A DNA stretch of 47,233 nucleotides from Nanobdellota archaeon (GTDB lineage: Archaea > Nanobdellota > Nanobdellia > Pacearchaeales > GW2011-AR1): contig JAGVNG010000031.1 in the NCBI GenBank assembly GCA_020053375.1, positions 1 through 47,233 of the forward strand. Direction: 5' to 3'. Shown in pieces: positions 1-9,271 of this stretch. Both the position numbers and the translations under genes were made by a program. Numbering within the stretch: the stretch's first letter is position 1; the number at the start of each line of letters is the position of its first letter. The notes beneath the pieces are model-generated. The model was not told where the DNA came from, ran no database searches, and saw nothing but the letters and a program-made list of their open reading frames with translations.

Positions 1-1
1 A

Positions 2-877
2 ACTTGGGCCAATGTAACTAATGGAACCATGGCAACATGGGAACAAGTTATGAACGGGACAGTTTCTGGTGGAGGAATAACATGGGCAGTTGCAAACAAC
101 GGTACGTTGTTGAATTACAGCAATGCATTGAACAACACATTAATGCAACAAGCTAACTGGAATGCTACTAATATATCTTACAGAGAAATAATAAACCACA
201 CTTTCTACAATTCAACAAATGTGTTCTTTGGAATAAACACTTCAACACCACAAAATCAATTAAATGTGATAGGAGATATAAATGCAACGCTTGATATTTG
301 GGTATATAGAACTCTTAATCTTACAAGCGGATATCTTTATGCAACAAATGGGACATTCCTGACAACAGAAACATTCTGGAATGCAAATGCTTCTAACTTT
401 ACCACATTGTATGGAAATCAATTAGGAAATGCAAGTAATTTCACAACTAATTACGGACATATATTAGGTTGGGCAAACAATGCTTCTAACTTTACAACAT
501 TATATGGAAATCAGTATACAAATTGGACTAATGTAACTGGTTATGCAAGAGCGTTAGCATGGCAAGGCAATGCTACAAACTTTACAACGATTTATAGTGG
601 ATTACTTGGAAACTATACTAGTGGACCTTGGCAAAGTAATGCTTCTAACTTTACAACATTATATGGAAATCAGTATACAAATTGGACTAATGTAACTGGT
701 TATGCAAGAGCGTTAGCATGGCAAGGTAATGCTACTAATTTCACAACAATATACGGATATGCAATAAATAAAACATATACAGAAAATTCATCCTTAAACA
801 CAAGTTACATAACAAACGGAACAGGAGGAGCTTATATTTACCACAACGGAACAGGGTGGTGCATAGGAGGGTGTTAA
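2..877 (+). CDS. Sequon-dense repetitive cell-surface protein, 5' truncated by window edge
   Basis: Frame stays open upstream of the ATG at 29 and reads TWANVTNGT; about 34 N-x-S/T sequons in 282 aa; repeated NASNFTTLYG units. Confidence 0.6.
   Translation, partial: TWANVTNGTMATWEQVMNGTVSGGGITWAVANNGTLLNYSNALNNTLMQQANWNATNISYREIINHTFYNSTNVFFGINTSTPQNQLNVIGDINATLDIWVYRTLNLTSGYLYATNGTFLTTETFWNANASNFTTLYGNQLGNASNFTTNYGHILGWANNASNFTTLYGNQYTNWTNVTGYARALAWQGNATNFTTIYSGLLGNYTSGPWQSNASNFTTLYGNQYTNWTNVTGYARALAWQGNATNFTTIYGYAINKTYTENSSLNTSYITNGTGGAYIYHNGTGWCIGGC
479..726 (+). repeat. Tandem 159-bp in-frame repeat; 89 bp (479-567) identical to 638-726
   Basis: Direct comparison of the two copies; encodes NASNFTTLYGNQYTNWTNVTGYARALAWQG twice. 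Confidence 0.9.
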
Positions 878-2016
878 TGAAAAATAAAATCTTTTTGTTA
901 ATTATTCTTGGAATGTTTTTTCTTTACATTGTTCCTTTAATTTCATCTCTTCAGGCAACCATTATTAAATATAACTTTACAACAAACCTATCGGATAGAA
1001 ATGCATATTTTGAGTACCCTGCAACAGCAAACGCTTGGAACACCACAGAGGTGGCTGGATTCTATGGAAATGCAACATCAGCACGGTATACTGCTCTTGG
1101 TTCTCCGGGCGGAACAACAGCAAATGTTTGGGCTCACGGTGGAAATGACAACCCGTTTTGGAAATTCAACTTTACCGTGAAGGAGGCAAATTTAAGCAGA
1201 AACCAAATACAATGGCTTAACGTGAATGTTACCGGTTACGATAACGCCACTGCTGCAGAAGTGGGAAAAGCGAGTATATGGAATTTTACCTCTGGAGCTT
1301 TTGTTCAATTTGGAACTCTTCCGGATTCAACTGCTGGAATTCGTTCTATGAATTATACTGGAAATGCAAATGCAACTAATTTCATACAACCTGCAACTTC
1401 AAATGTGGTGGTATATGTTTTGGGTCCTTCTTTTGATGCAATTGACGGTTTATTCATTGATTTCGTTGAAGTTCAAATAATGTATCTAAAAGATGTCAAT
1501 GCACCCGCTTGGTCAAGCAATATGACAAATGGAACTTTGGCAGGTTCAACAATAAATCATAGTGTAAATTGGACGGACGATGTTGGTTTTTCAGGTTACA
1601 TTTTCAGCTTTAATAATGGAAATGGAACTTTTCTCAATGATACTTGGCAGCCAATGACTTCTGATAATTGGACAAACATAACAAAAAATGTAAATTCAAC
1701 AGTGGGTTCAATAATAAATTGGTCTGTTTATGTAAACGATTCTTCAAACAATTGGAATGTCACAAGCATCTTTAATTATACAACAACAGGAGCAACGGAT
1801 TCCTGTTCTTGCCCAGCTGTTAACAATAACTGGCTCATAATCAATGGGGACCAATGCACTCTTTCAGCAAGTTGCAATCTTGGGACGGGAACATTAAGAG
1901 TTTTAAGTGGCGCTTTGAGAATAGGCAGCACAGGAATTCTTAATGCAAATCATTGTTTTGTTCAAAATGCGCAGAATTTATTTGTTACAAATGGAGGCAA
2001 ATTATCCTGTAGATAA
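877..2016 (+). CDS. Secreted cell-surface protein, N-terminal signal peptide
   Basis: MKNKIFLLIILGMFFLYIVPLISS signal; ATG overlaps previous stop (TAATG). Confidence 0.7.
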   Translation: MKNKIFLLIILGMFFLYIVPLISSLQATIIKYNFTTNLSDRNAYFEYPATANAWNTTEVAGFYGNATSARYTALGSPGGTTANVWAHGGNDNPFWKFNFTVKEANLSRNQIQWLNVNVTGYDNATAAEVGKASIWNFTSGAFVQFGTLPDSTAGIRSMNYTGNANATNFIQPATSNVVVYVLGPSFDAIDGLFIDFVEVQIMYLKDVNAPAWSSNMTNGTLAGSTINHSVNWTDDVGFSGYIFSFNNGNGTFLNDTWQPMTSDNWTNITKNVNSTVGSIINWSVYVNDSSNNWNVTSIFNYTTTGATDSCSCPAVNNNWLIINGDQCTLSASCNLGTGTLRVLSGALRIGSTGILNANHCFVQNAQNLFVTNGGKLSCR

Positions 2017-2017
2017 A

Positions 2018-3856
2018 ATGAAATTAATATTTAGTAGATATATAAAAACTTGGAAAAAAATCGATATTAAATTATTTGCTATCGCATTAAGCGTTTTATT
2101 ATTAACACTTCTTTCAGTTTCAACTTCTGCTCTGACTATCAACTCAACAAACTACTCAGGCTTTATCACTTCTGGAGCGTCTTCGGGAAACCTCACAGGA
2201 GATACAATTGATGGGAGCACAGCGGGTTTTTACCAGCAGCCAATAAGATATCTTAACGATTTGCTTTATTCCGGACTGGCTAGTTTTTCCTTCAATGTCT
2301 CGGCTCCAACAGGGAATCTTCCCTCTTTAACCATCAATCTTCCAGAAAATGAGACTTATCTAAAAAACACAAATCTTAAGCTTAATTTTACCTCTTCGCT
2401 AGCCAGTTATGTATGGTATAACCTTGACGGCACAGGCTCAAACACAACAATAACCGAAAACACAACCTTCACCGCAGCAGATGGGCTTCATACCCTTTAT
2501 TTATGGGCTAACAATACCTACGGAAATTCCACAAAGAATATAACCTTTACAGCAAATGAAACAAAACATATAATATCTTACGATAATTATTCCGGTTCGA
2601 CAAGAGGTGAATCAACAGATTTCAATAAATCGTCTTATGAAGATATCCAGGATCTGTCAGGAGTTATTCTTGAAAACACCAATTATGGAAAAATTAAATT
2701 CAATGTAGTGTTGAATTTAACAAATGACAGCAATTTATCAGATAACACCTTTAATTTGGACATTTATACAAGCATTTTGAATAACAGCATTTTCATAAAC
2801 TCCACTGCCCTGCCAAATTTCAACAAGTCAGCCACCCTCTATCTCTACAGTCTTGCGCTCACAAATCCAAGAGTCCTGAGGGACGGAGAGGCATGTTCTT
2901 CTGCAATCTGCGCGGAAGTAAATTATTCTGGAGGAACTTTTGTTTTCAATGTCACGCAATTCAGCAATTATTCCGCAGATGAAACACCTGCTGCGGGCCT
3001 GGACACAACAGTTTCGCCGGGGGGAGGCGGTGGCGGGGGAACTGCTTCGACAGCATTTATTACAGATAAAAGCCAGATTTCAGTGACACTAACGCCCGGG
3101 CAGGTAAAAACTGAGAATATTACAATAACTAATACTGGAAGCCAGGTTGCGAGCTTTAAAATAGAAAACCTCTTGCCTGATTTCATTGTGAGGAGAGAAG
3201 ATATAATCGTCCTGAATCCAGGTGAGTCGAGAGCAATTCCATTATATATTCTGGCAAGAGTCGACACTATTCCTGACTTATATCTTGGAAAGATAATCAT
3301 CAGCTCTGGTTCAACTAAAAAAGAAATCTTAATAGCCATTGAAGTTGAATCAGAGGGAGTCTTGCTGGATGTAAGGGCAGAGATATTGGAAGATTATGGA
3401 AAAATACTGCCAGGTGGAGAAGTTTTGGCAGAGATGAGATTATTTAATTTAGGGGAGCCTGGTGAAAGAAAAGATGTTTTAATAGAATACATAATAAAAG
3501 ATTATGATGATAATGTTATTGTAACAGAAACAGAATCCCTGGCTATACAGACACAGACAACCTTTATAAAAAGAATTTCTATCCCGGCAGATGCAAGGTT
3601 AGGAAATTATACCCTTTATGTAAAGGCGACTTATGAGGGCAAAATAGCAAGCTCCTCTGATAATTTTGAGGTTGTCTCCTCAACAGTAACGGACAATGAA
3701 AAGATATATATAATAATTATAATTATTCTCTCTGTAATAATAAGCTTAGTTGTCTATTTAAGCATTGAGCACCAAATGAGAAAACACTATAAAGAGGGAA
3801 AAACCCATGAAAAAACAGTCGGGAAGGTTAACCTGAGCAAAATAATGAAAAAATAA
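2018..3856 (+). CDS. Large membrane-anchored extracellular protein (Ig/NEW3-like C-terminal region, C-terminal TM)
   Basis: Signal/TM near the N-terminus, many sequons, Gly-rich linker, C-terminal TM IYIIIIIILSVIISLVVYL. Confidence 0.7.
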   Translation: MKLIFSRYIKTWKKIDIKLFAIALSVLLLTLLSVSTSALTINSTNYSGFITSGASSGNLTGDTIDGSTAGFYQQPIRYLNDLLYSGLASFSFNVSAPTGNLPSLTINLPENETYLKNTNLKLNFTSSLASYVWYNLDGTGSNTTITENTTFTAADGLHTLYLWANNTYGNSTKNITFTANETKHIISYDNYSGSTRGESTDFNKSSYEDIQDLSGVILENTNYGKIKFNVVLNLTNDSNLSDNTFNLDIYTSILNNSIFINSTALPNFNKSATLYLYSLALTNPRVLRDGEACSSAICAEVNYSGGTFVFNVTQFSNYSADETPAAGLDTTVSPGGGGGGGTASTAFITDKSQISVTLTPGQVKTENITITNTGSQVASFKIENLLPDFIVRREDIIVLNPGESRAIPLYILARVDTIPDLYLGKIIISSGSTKKEILIAIEVESEGVLLDVRAEILEDYGKILPGGEVLAEMRLFNLGEPGERKDVLIEYIIKDYDDNVIVTETESLAIQTQTTFIKRISIPADARLGNYTLYVKATYEGKIASSSDNFEVVSSTVTDNEKIYIIIIIILSVIISLVVYLSIEHQMRKHYKEGKTHEKTVGKVNLSKIMKK

Positions 3857-3857
3857 A

Positions 3858-4523
3858 ATGGCACTAGATTACATAATTGTTGGAATAAGCATGGTGGTGT
3901 TTATCTTTTATTTAATAGCTCTTTTTTTGCTGTTTGATGCAAGAAAAAGACTGGAGGGAAACGCAAAAGTTGCCTTTACATATTTTATAATAGCATTTCT
4001 CTTTTTGGTAATCAGAAGGCTTCAACAAATTTTCCTTGAGTCGCAGATAGTGGCATTCATCCCTTATTTTGCTGACTATATAACATTAATATTTGCCATA
4101 TTATTCACTGCAGCGGTGTTTTATTTCCACAAGGCTATAACAAGCGCCGGCGGAAAGAGCAAGGGAGTTCGGGCAAGTTCAAAGCCTTTTGGAATCAAGA
4201 TATTGCTCTGGGGATTGGCCATTCTTATTGCTGTTAATTTGCTGGCCAGATTTGAAGTTATACAGCTTGTCGGTTTCCAGTCCGACCTGCTAAGCCTTAT
4301 AACCCTTTTATTTGTGGCAACAGAAATAGGCGTAAAAAGTTATGTAAAAGAGGGAAAAAAGAAGTTGGATGTAATTGGATGGTTTGGGGTGATTATTATA
4401 GCTATATTATTTCTTGCTTTAATAACAAGTTGGCTTGGACTGACGCTGCCAATTATAAGCATATTAAAGCAAACTATAGAATCAGCTCTTCTTGTGTTTG
4501 TAATAATAGAGATATTCAGATAA
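3858..4523 (+). CDS. Multi-pass membrane protein
   Basis: Hydrophobic helices throughout; starts 2 nt after upstream stop. Confidence 0.65.
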   Translation: MALDYIIVGISMVVFIFYLIALFLLFDARKRLEGNAKVAFTYFIIAFLFLVIRRLQQIFLESQIVAFIPYFADYITLIFAILFTAAVFYFHKAITSAGGKSKGVRASSKPFGIKILLWGLAILIAVNLLARFEVIQLVGFQSDLLSLITLLFVATEIGVKSYVKEGKKKLDVIGWFGVIIIAILFLALITSWLGLTLPIISILKQTIESALLVFVIIEIFR

Positions 4524-4563
4524 ATAGAGAAAATTATATATAATGCTTCCTCCTTCCTATTTT

Positions 4564-4800
4564 ATGGGTTGGAAAACTTATTTAGTGGTGTATTTTAAAG
4601 CGGGAAATAAAAAAGTGTCGGAAGTGGTTAAAAAAGTGGAATCAGTTGGGTTCAAGTCATCTCTTGGTCCTGTTGATTTTATCTATGAATGGAAAAATGA
4701 GCCGACAAAAGAGCAGGTTTTGAAGCTTGCGGACAATCTGGCAGAAGCCTTAAAGGGCACAGAATCTATGTTTAACATAGATACCCATGAAGGCCCTTAA
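4564..4800 (+). CDS. Small conserved hypothetical protein
   Basis: TATA-like ttatatataa at ~4533 is about 27 nt before ATG 4564, fitting a leaderless start at MGWKTYL rather than 4543. Confidence 0.55.
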   Translation: MGWKTYLVVYFKAGNKKVSEVVKKVESVGFKSSLGPVDFIYEWKNEPTKEQVLKLADNLAEALKGTESMFNIDTHEGP

Positions 4801-4814
4801 ATCTTAATTTAATT

Positions 4815-5386
4815 TCATTTCAAAAACCGTAGTATTTCCGGCAGTTTTTTTATTCCATGCCCTTCGTCAAAATGATATCGATTTTTTAGAATTAAAATCG
4901 TGGTATTCAATTTTTCCCTGAACAATTTTTTATTTGACAGGGGAACATAAGGATCATTATCCGAGAATATACAGATAAAATCACCACAATGAGATTTCAC
5001 TTTCTCCCAATTTATAGGTGTCTCCATCCATGGTTTTGCAATTGCAACAACTTCTTCTCCCTCTTCTTTTATTGTTTCCTCATCCAATTTCATCCATGGT
5101 GCAATTAAAATACATTTGGCAATTTTCACATTTTTGGCAAAGTCTCCATATATCTTAAAACTGCTTGTGCACCAATACTATGCCCAATAAAGATAGTTTC
5201 ATTGTCTATTTTACCAGCAATTTTAGCCAAGTGTGAAACCCAAGCTTTAATCTCTGGCAGTGTCGGATTTGGCATCAAGGGTACAACAACCTCAAACCCT
5301 ATAGATTCTGCTTGCTTTTTTATCCACTGATGCATAGGCTCTTTCGGAGAGCCATCCCAACCATGAACTAATATTACTTTTTTCAT
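4815..5386 (-). pseudogene. RBBP9/YdeN-like serine hydrolase split into two frames by a 1-nt shift
   Basis: 5126-5386 has HGWDGSP and GHSIGAQA; 4815-5129 continues with APWMK, SDNDPYVP and HFDEGHG; junction at a T5 run (A5 on coding strand) 5131-5135. Confidence 0.7.
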
Positions 5387-5497
5387 TGTGATTTATTTCA
5401 TTTAGTAAGATAGAAACATTTTAAATATAACTATTTCTTCTTTTTTCGAAGAGCCTTAAATCGATAATTTATTAGCGATTTAGAGTGAACGAAGTAA

Positions 5498-5572
5498 GCC
5501 CTCGTAGCTCAGCCTGGAAAGAGCACTTGCCTTCTAAGCAAGGGGTCGCAGGTTCAAATCCTGTCGGGGGCA
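5498..5572 (+). tRNA. tRNA-Arg(TCT)
   Basis: GCCCTCG/CGGGGGC acceptor, CTTGC-CTTCTAA-GCAAG anticodon arm, GCAGG-TTCAAAT-CCTGT T-arm. Confidence 0.93.
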
Positions 5573-5632
5573 TTTGTCTGAGAAGACAAAGCCAACGAAC
5601 ACGAAACGTTAGTTTCAGTGTCGAGGGCATAT

Positions 5633-5727
5633 GCGGAGGTGGCACAATGGCACTGCGTCTGCCTGCAGCTCAAAGGAATAACTGAGTAGAGAGCAGATTT
5701 TCGTGGGTTCGATTCCCACCCTCCGCT
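5633..5727 (+). tRNA. tRNA-Cys(GCA) with ~23-nt anticodon-loop intron (~5669-5691)
   Basis: GCGGAGG/CCTCCGC acceptor, TCTGC/GCAGA anticodon stem interrupted after position 37, T discriminator, CTCA/TGAG intron helix. Confidence 0.88.
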
Positions 5728-5775
5728 TTAAATCAAAATAAAAAAGAGGTTTGAAAAAATTTCAGTTTTATAATT

Positions 5776-6015
5776 ATGAAAATAAAAGGCTGGAAAATAA
5801 AAAATAGGAAACTTCACAAAGAATTTAAGTTCAAAGATTTTAAGGAAACCCTCAAATTTGTCAATAAAGTTGGAAAAGCAGCTGAGAAACAAGGGCATCA
5901 TCCCAACATTTATTTCACATGGGGAAGATGCATTATTGATATTTATACACACTCCATTAAAGGGCTGAGTGAAAAAGACTTCGCATTGGCTTCAAGAATT
6001 AATAAGATAAAATAG
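5776..6015 (+). CDS. Pterin-4a-carbinolamine dehydratase family protein
   Basis: FVNKVGKAAEKQGHHPNIYFTWGRCIIDIYTHSIKGLSEKDFALASRINKI. Confidence 0.88.
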   Translation: MKIKGWKIKNRKLHKEFKFKDFKETLKFVNKVGKAAEKQGHHPNIYFTWGRCIIDIYTHSIKGLSEKDFALASRINKIK

Positions 6016-6151
6016 TTAGATAAATCTATTCTTGCATTTAAGAAAATAATCTATTGGTGATAAAATTCATCCATATTAAATAGAGTAAAAAGTGTTGATT
6101 TATATTAAAAGTTGTCTTTGCATTCTAACGTCTTATTGCCGTCAGTCCAAA

Positions 6152-7045
6152 TCAAACTTCAAAGACATCCAAATCCTTTGCTAGGAATGTGTTCTTGAAG
6201 ATTTTCTGCGCTTCACTTAATATCCTTAATGGGTCCTTGTCGTATCTCTCGCTTAAATGCGTTAAAATTAATTTCTTCACCTTCGATTCTTTTGCAATCT
6301 CGGCAGCCTGTTTTGAGGTCATATGCTTGTGTTCTCTTGCCAGTTCATGCAATTCAGCATCATAGGTTGATTCAATTATCAGCGCATCCGCATCTTTTGC
6401 AAGAAGATGCATATTTTTGTTTGCCATGCTATCCATCACAAAGCATATTTTCTTTGAGTCAGCAAGATATGTAAGATTCTTTGCTAAATATTTTTTCCCA
6501 TTATGGATTATATCCTTTCCCTCTTTTAATTTATGGAGTAATGGTCCCAATGGGAGCCCTGATTTCTGCAGTTTTTTCTTGTCTATTCTTATCTGCCCTT
6601 TCTTGACAAAGCAGTATGCATTACAGGGTATTCCATGCACCATTAATTTGGATTCAAGGTAAAACTCATCATTTTCAAAGAATTTTCCGTTAACCTCCTC
6701 AACTTCTATTTTTATTCCTGCAGCGGATGGAAATGCAGTAAGCAAATCTTTCATGTGCCTCTTTATCCCCTTAGGACCATAGATAAAGAGGGTTTTTTTA
6801 TATCCATTAAGAGAAAGAGTTTGTATAAGCCCAGGAATTCCAAGAACATGGTCTCCGTGCCAGTGTGTAACCAGAATCCTTGTTACTTTTGTAGGGCTTA
6901 TTCCAGCCATCCTGAATTGTCTCTGTGTACCTTCTCCGCAATCAACAAGAATATTTTCTCCATCATAAGTTAGAAGCATTGCCGGATGATTTCTTTTTAT
7001 GCTTGGAAATGGTCCAGATGTTCCCAAAAAAGTAACCTTTATCAT
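6152..7045 (-). CDS. rnz: Ribonuclease Z
   Basis: FLGTSGPFPSIKRN, HWHGDHVLGIPGL, HMTSKQAAEIAKES, TRNase Z architecture. Confidence 0.95.
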   Translation of the reverse strand: MIKVTFLGTSGPFPSIKRNHPAMLLTYDGENILVDCGEGTQRQFRMAGISPTKVTRILVTHWHGDHVLGIPGLIQTLSLNGYKKTLFIYGPKGIKRHMKDLLTAFPSAAGIKIEVEEVNGKFFENDEFYLESKLMVHGIPCNAYCFVKKGQIRIDKKKLQKSGLPLGPLLHKLKEGKDIIHNGKKYLAKNLTYLADSKKICFVMDSMANKNMHLLAKDADALIIESTYDAELHELAREHKHMTSKQAAEIAKESKVKKLILTHLSERYDKDPLRILSEAQKIFKNTFLAKDLDVFEV

Positions 7046-7144
7046 AACTAAAACAGGGAAAACTGATTAATAAAAGTAACGAACAAAGCCCAAGCTAAGT
7101 ATAAGCTTTTTAGAATCCTCGCGAAAACTTAAGAGGAAAAACGC

Positions 7145-7399
7145 TTATTCTTTTTTTAATGCTGTTGATGCGGGAGATATAAAAATAATTGTATCTCCTC
7201 GTAGAAAGGTTAACCCGACATTTCTCTTTACTTCGTTGTTTTGCATTTCTTTGGTGTTATCCAAGACCAAATTGATATGGATATCAAAAGCCAATAATGT
7301 CCCAACAAACTGCTTGTCTCCTTTCAGATGCACCAAAACTTCTTTTCCCTTGGAATTGTTTAGCAAGTCCAAAGGTCTCTCGATTCCGTTAACCATCAA
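7145..7399 (-). CDS. Sm-like (Lsm) archaeal RNA-binding protein
   Basis: RPLDLLNNSKGKEVLVHLKGDKQFVGTLLAFDIHINLVLDNT ... FLRGDTIIFISP. Confidence 0.93.
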   Translation of the reverse strand: MMVNGIERPLDLLNNSKGKEVLVHLKGDKQFVGTLLAFDIHINLVLDNTKEMQNNEVKRNVGLTFLRGDTIIFISPASTALKKE

Positions 7400-7424
7400 T
7401 TAGTTTTGGGAATTTTGTTTATAA

Positions 7425-7444
7425 ATATTTCCGTTAGGAAATAT
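7425..7444. promoter_or_regulatory. Inverted repeat ATATTTCC-gtta-GGAAATAT at the lsm promoter
   Basis: 8-bp perfect arms, adjacent to a TATA-like box for the minus-strand lsm gene. Confidence 0.55.
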
Positions 7445-7553
7445 CGATTTGAGAAAACAGAAATTTTCGATTCGTAACAAAATACAGCAAGATATTTAAA
7501 TCACTTTTTTCAACTAATCCTATGAATAAGGGAGAAATACATTTTTAGATAAA

Positions 7554-7916
7554 ATGCATAAAGGAAGAAAAATTTCAGGTGGAAAATATTCAAAAAGAAG
7601 AAAGAAAAGGCTGTATGAGCGACCAGGACAAAAAAGGATAGTAAAACTTGGAAAGGAAAAAATAAAAAGTAAAAGGATGAGGGGTGGAAAATTAAAGGCA
7701 TTCCTAAGTGGCGCAGAATTCGTGAACGTTTCTGTAAAAGGAAAAAATAAAAAGACACAGATTAAAAATGTTCTTGAAACCCCCTCGGATAAATTCCTTG
7801 CAAGACAAAATATAATAACCAAGGGAACAATTATTGAGACAGAGATGGGTAAAATAAGAATAACAAACAGACCAAGTCAGGAAGGGGTTTTGAACGGAGT
7901 TCCTGCTGGAAAATAA
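7554..7916 (+). CDS. rps8e: 30S ribosomal protein S8e
   Basis: GRKISGGKYSKRRKKRLYERPG ... NPRNI-like NIITKGTIIETEMGKIRITNRPSQEGVLNGV. Confidence 0.93.
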   Translation: MHKGRKISGGKYSKRRKKRLYERPGQKRIVKLGKEKIKSKRMRGGKLKAFLSGAEFVNVSVKGKNKKTQIKNVLETPSDKFLARQNIITKGTIIETEMGKIRITNRPSQEGVLNGVPAGK

Positions 7917-8063
7917 TTTTCTCAAATTTAAGTCTTTTTTCTTAACATTACCTTCAATCGTCGTCTATAAAAACCTGCCTTGCACAAATTTGGGCAAGTT
8001 GCACAATAGAGTTTAAAGTTGCACAAAAAGGAAATTTTATATATTTGAAGTATAAGTAATGTG

Positions 8064-8918
8064 ATGCCTTCACCATACAATTTTAGAAGAGGATGGGAAA
8101 GCGAACATTTAGCCAAGTTTATATTATCAAAGTTCTCCTTTGTAGCAGAACCTTCAACCATTTCAGATGATTTAGGTTCTGACTTCTTTTGTACTCTATT
8201 TAAGGTTGAAGATGGAATATATCTCCTTCCTCAAAACTCGTTTGCAATACAAGTCAAAAGTAAAAAAGATGTAGATAGAGATAATAACAAAATAGAAATA
8301 ACTGATAAACAATCCTACTTGAATGGATTAGAAATACCATTCTTTGTGGGGGTAGTTGATAGAGATAATTTAAAATTAAGCATCTATGTGGGGGAATACC
8401 TCTGTGATTATTTTTCGCTTCTTCCAAACCATGGAGAGGTTCAAAAAGTATTTATAGAATTAATTGAAGAAAGAAGTGAGCCGTTAAAAATGTTTAGAGT
8501 GGAGGGTGATAAAGCTTATATTGAGTTTCCGAAAGTACTTGAAATTGAAGCTGGTTATGAATATGCTTCAGACCCTGATAAGATTAAGGATTTATTTAGT
8601 CTTTGTAAACTAATTCAAGAGAATATTGCTTCAAAATTAAGCCACGAATACATTTTCAAAAAATCCAATAACAACTTTTTTTATATCTATACTGGAGGGA
8701 CTTCAGTTCAACATTTTAGAACAAATTTTAAAAAAAGGTTAGCGGAAGTTTTCTTTAATTTGAAGTGGTTACATGATACCAACTCTTTGCCAAAAGAGGC
8801 AATCAAATCAGAGTTTGAAATCTATAAAAGACTTTATTGTGATTTACTTGATAGAGAGGGTAATTTGCCAGACTATTTGACTAAAATATTTGATGAGTTA
8901 AATAGGTTAATGACTTAA
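8064..8918 (+). CDS. DUF4365-like predicted PD-(D/E)XK nuclease
   Basis: N-terminal pattern RGWESEHLAK ... DDLGSDFFC ... FAIQVKSKK (E...D...QxK). Confidence 0.55.
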   Translation: MPSPYNFRRGWESEHLAKFILSKFSFVAEPSTISDDLGSDFFCTLFKVEDGIYLLPQNSFAIQVKSKKDVDRDNNKIEITDKQSYLNGLEIPFFVGVVDRDNLKLSIYVGEYLCDYFSLLPNHGEVQKVFIELIEERSEPLKMFRVEGDKAYIEFPKVLEIEAGYEYASDPDKIKDLFSLCKLIQENIASKLSHEYIFKKSNNNFFYIYTGGTSVQHFRTNFKKRLAEVFFNLKWLHDTNSLPKEAIKSEFEIYKRLYCDLLDREGNLPDYLTKIFDELNRLMT

Positions 8919-8969
8919 TCTCGGCTTTGTTAAATAAGTCCTAATTTTAGCTTACTTTTTTAACAGAAA

Positions 8970-9131
8970 TCATCTCTTTTTCTTTAAAGCCTTGAGTTCT
9001 CTTTCTATTTTTGAGATATGCTTATCAAGAATCCCAAACAAATAATTATCCCTTTCCTTTATTATCATCCAGATTTTATCAACTTCCTTTTCAAGTTTCT
9101 TTATTTTCTTCTCAGTTGCTTTGTCATTCAT
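8970..9131 (-). CDS. 53-aa charged coiled-coil-like micro-ORF
   Basis: MNDKATEKKIKKLEKEVDKIWMIIKERDNYLFGILDKHISKIERELKALKKKR; read by hand, below ORF-track cutoff. Confidence 0.45.
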   Translation of the reverse strand: MNDKATEKKIKKLEKEVDKIWMIIKERDNYLFGILDKHISKIERELKALKKKR

Positions 9132-9271
9132 TTGATTGTTAAAGCTGTTTAATTTAAATACTTTTACGCAGAATTGTCTTTGTTTAATAAGTAGGCGAGA
9201 GCGGGGATTGTCGCATTAAGGGACTTTTGAGTTTTAGGTAAGTTTTTATATAATACCTCATAAATTTGTAT

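Noticed and set aside
2968-3339. Antisense 123-aa ORF
   Set aside because: Lies inside a well-supported plus-strand surface protein gene; proline run is the complement of the Gly-rich linker
5485-5685. 66-aa plus-strand ORF
   Set aside because: Spans tRNA-Arg and tRNA-Cys
7510-7925. Minus-strand ORFs over rps8e
   Set aside because: Low-complexity F/L-rich translations antisense to a confident ribosomal protein gene
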